Shown in pieces: positions 33,473-34,361 of a stretch of 34,361 nt of DNA. Location of the stretch: NCBI GenBank assembly GCA_003667245.1, contig RCNN01000234.1:1-34361 (forward strand), read 5' to 3'. Each line of letters begins with the position of its first letter. Position 1 is the first letter of the stretch. Both the position numbers and the translations under genes were made by a program. The notes under the pieces are model-generated. The model saw only the letters and a list, made by a program, of their open reading frames with translations, had not been told where the DNA came from and searched no databases. Source of the stretch: Heterostelium multicystogenum. Its lineage: Eukaryota; Evosea; Eumycetozoa; Acytosteliales; Acytosteliaceae.

Positions 33473-34023
33473 TAAATAACCCTTGTAAATACTAATACCC
33501 ATACAATATGGAAATAAAACAAAATCATAGTCATTGTGTTTTCTATCTTTAAACTTGCTTGAGTTGGGGTCGCCCTATTTGTAGACATTCCATTTGCACA
33601 TTCACCTCTATTCTATTTTTCTGTAAAGGAACAGTCAAAAACGGAGTGGGATTCAAGCTTCTTTTTTTAAAAATAAATTAAAATTAAATAAATTAATTAA
33701 AAATCTTACACGCCTTAATTAAGTTTGCAAATTATCAGTACATTCCATTAGACCAAATAACAACAGCAATTACATCATCATTCTAATACACCATTTCGAA
33801 ACTAACTTATTAGTATTGGCAACATATACATACTATATATATTATATAATTTGTAACACACTATTAATTAATTATAGTATAGTGTGAGGTGGTGTTTAGT
33901 GTTTAGTTAGATAGTTAGCAGAAGTTGTTTTAGTTTTTAGTTTATTGTGATAATGATATCATCCTAGAGTGCTGCTGAGGAGTATATCATCATTTGCAAG
34001 AGGAGGAGGAAAGAAGAGATATA
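33473..34023. other. Intergenic: between secreted-protein gene and right-edge gene
   Basis: AT-rich. Minus strand 33469-33588 holds a 39-aa ORF with one hydrophobic segment (MSTNRATPTQASLKIE..FYFHIVWVLVF) antisense to the preceding 3' end; support is weak. A GT-rich patch at 33880-33905 might be a promoter element of the next gene. Confidence 0.4.
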
Positions 34024-34361
34024 ATGAGCCAGCTCATCATCATCGTCGTCGTCGTCGACATCACTGCATTTTCAAACATCTGCTTGTTGTTCTGCAAACA
34101 TATACTCGACCAGAAGAAGCAAGTCGAATTACTACAGCAGCAATTGTTGGAGAAGCAAACAGCAACAGGCATTGATGTCAAACAGCATCAAACCCAACAT
34201 CATCATCTTCAGAATTTTTGTAATCTAGATGCACAGAAACCATTTGAAAACTTGCTCAAATAAAAAATACGACAACTACTACTACAGACAACAACAGCAG
34301 CAGCAGCAGCAGTGTGAAACCACTATCACACCTACTCATGCACAACAGCAGCAAAAGCAAA
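34024..34361 (+). CDS. 5' part of an unknown low-complexity protein (runs off right edge)
   Basis: ATG 34024 opens a frame with a helical Gln-rich stretch (DQKKQVELLQQQLLEKQ), then KQHQTQHHHLQNFCNLDAQK. The early codons in another frame give a Ser run, and after an A6 run near 34261 the open frame becomes NTTTTTTDNNSSSSSSVK. At least two frame breaks are therefore present. This is typical dictyostelid low-complexity N-terminal sequence; the functional domain lies outside the window. A CAG/AGC repeat is at 34293-34312. Confidence 0.4.

Noticed and set aside
33469..33588. 39-aa minus-strand ORF with a hydrophobic segment
   Set aside because: Overlaps the 3' end of the secreted-protein gene antisense. 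Upstream same-frame sequence has a stop; evidence too thin for a CDS entry.
1..34361. CRISPR arrays, rRNA or tRNA genes
   Set aside because: No regularly spaced repeats and no sequence recognisable as rRNA or a tRNA cloverleaf on reading both strands; a tRNAscan/Infernal run would be decisive.

Overview
The window is nuclear DNA from a social amoeba (dictyostelid). It is AT-rich, with short GT..AG introns (mostly 47-81 nt), Asn/Thr/Ser homopolymer tracts, ComC/TIG-type adhesion proteins, G-box-like promoter elements and small secreted peptides. It is more GC-rich than D. discoideum; the species cannot be fixed from sequence alone. Most conserved genes are broken by single-base frame changes lying in A or T runs. 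These look like draft-assembly indels rather than gene death, so CDS entries below are given as whole-gene spans, with exons where resolved.

Layout. 1-6231 (minus): two tandem cell-surface genes, a C-type-lectin plus TIG-repeat protein running off the left edge, and a TIG/EGF/ComC-type single-pass membrane protein, each with G-box-like sites upstream. 6800-13884 (minus): one very large gene with an N-terminal P-loop GTPase domain, a long helical middle and a C-terminal SecA-like ATPase core. This is the most unusual object in the window. 14652-16884 (minus): PUM3/Puf6 ribosome-biogenesis factor. 17241-18160 (plus): replication termination factor RTF2.

18413-30000: two highly similar B-box zinc-finger/kelch-like paralogues in inverted orientation (18413-20077 minus; 28322-30000 plus), with a third B-box relic between them. 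The ~8.2 kb they enclose holds an unrecognised gene (20211-21094), a Cys-containing small-protein gene (21242-22060), a FYVE-like zinc-finger protein (22163-23034), a 47-aa secreted four-cysteine peptide (23555-23698), a FANCJ/BRIP1 helicase (24552-27953) and a 47-aa small ORF (28100-28243). 30001-31053 is mainly non-coding. 31054-32056 encodes a multi-pass membrane protein, 32331-33472 a secreted Cys-rich protein, and the right edge holds the 5' part of an unknown low-complexity gene.

No operon logic applies. Functional groupings visible are surface adhesion (left), nucleolar and replication-fork factors (PUM3, RTF2, FANCJ), and a dictyostelid-type B-box family. Best candidates for something undescribed: the GTPase-SecA-like fusion, two unannotated 47-aa peptide genes, and a set of very short candidate introns (21, 24, 33 and 38 nt).
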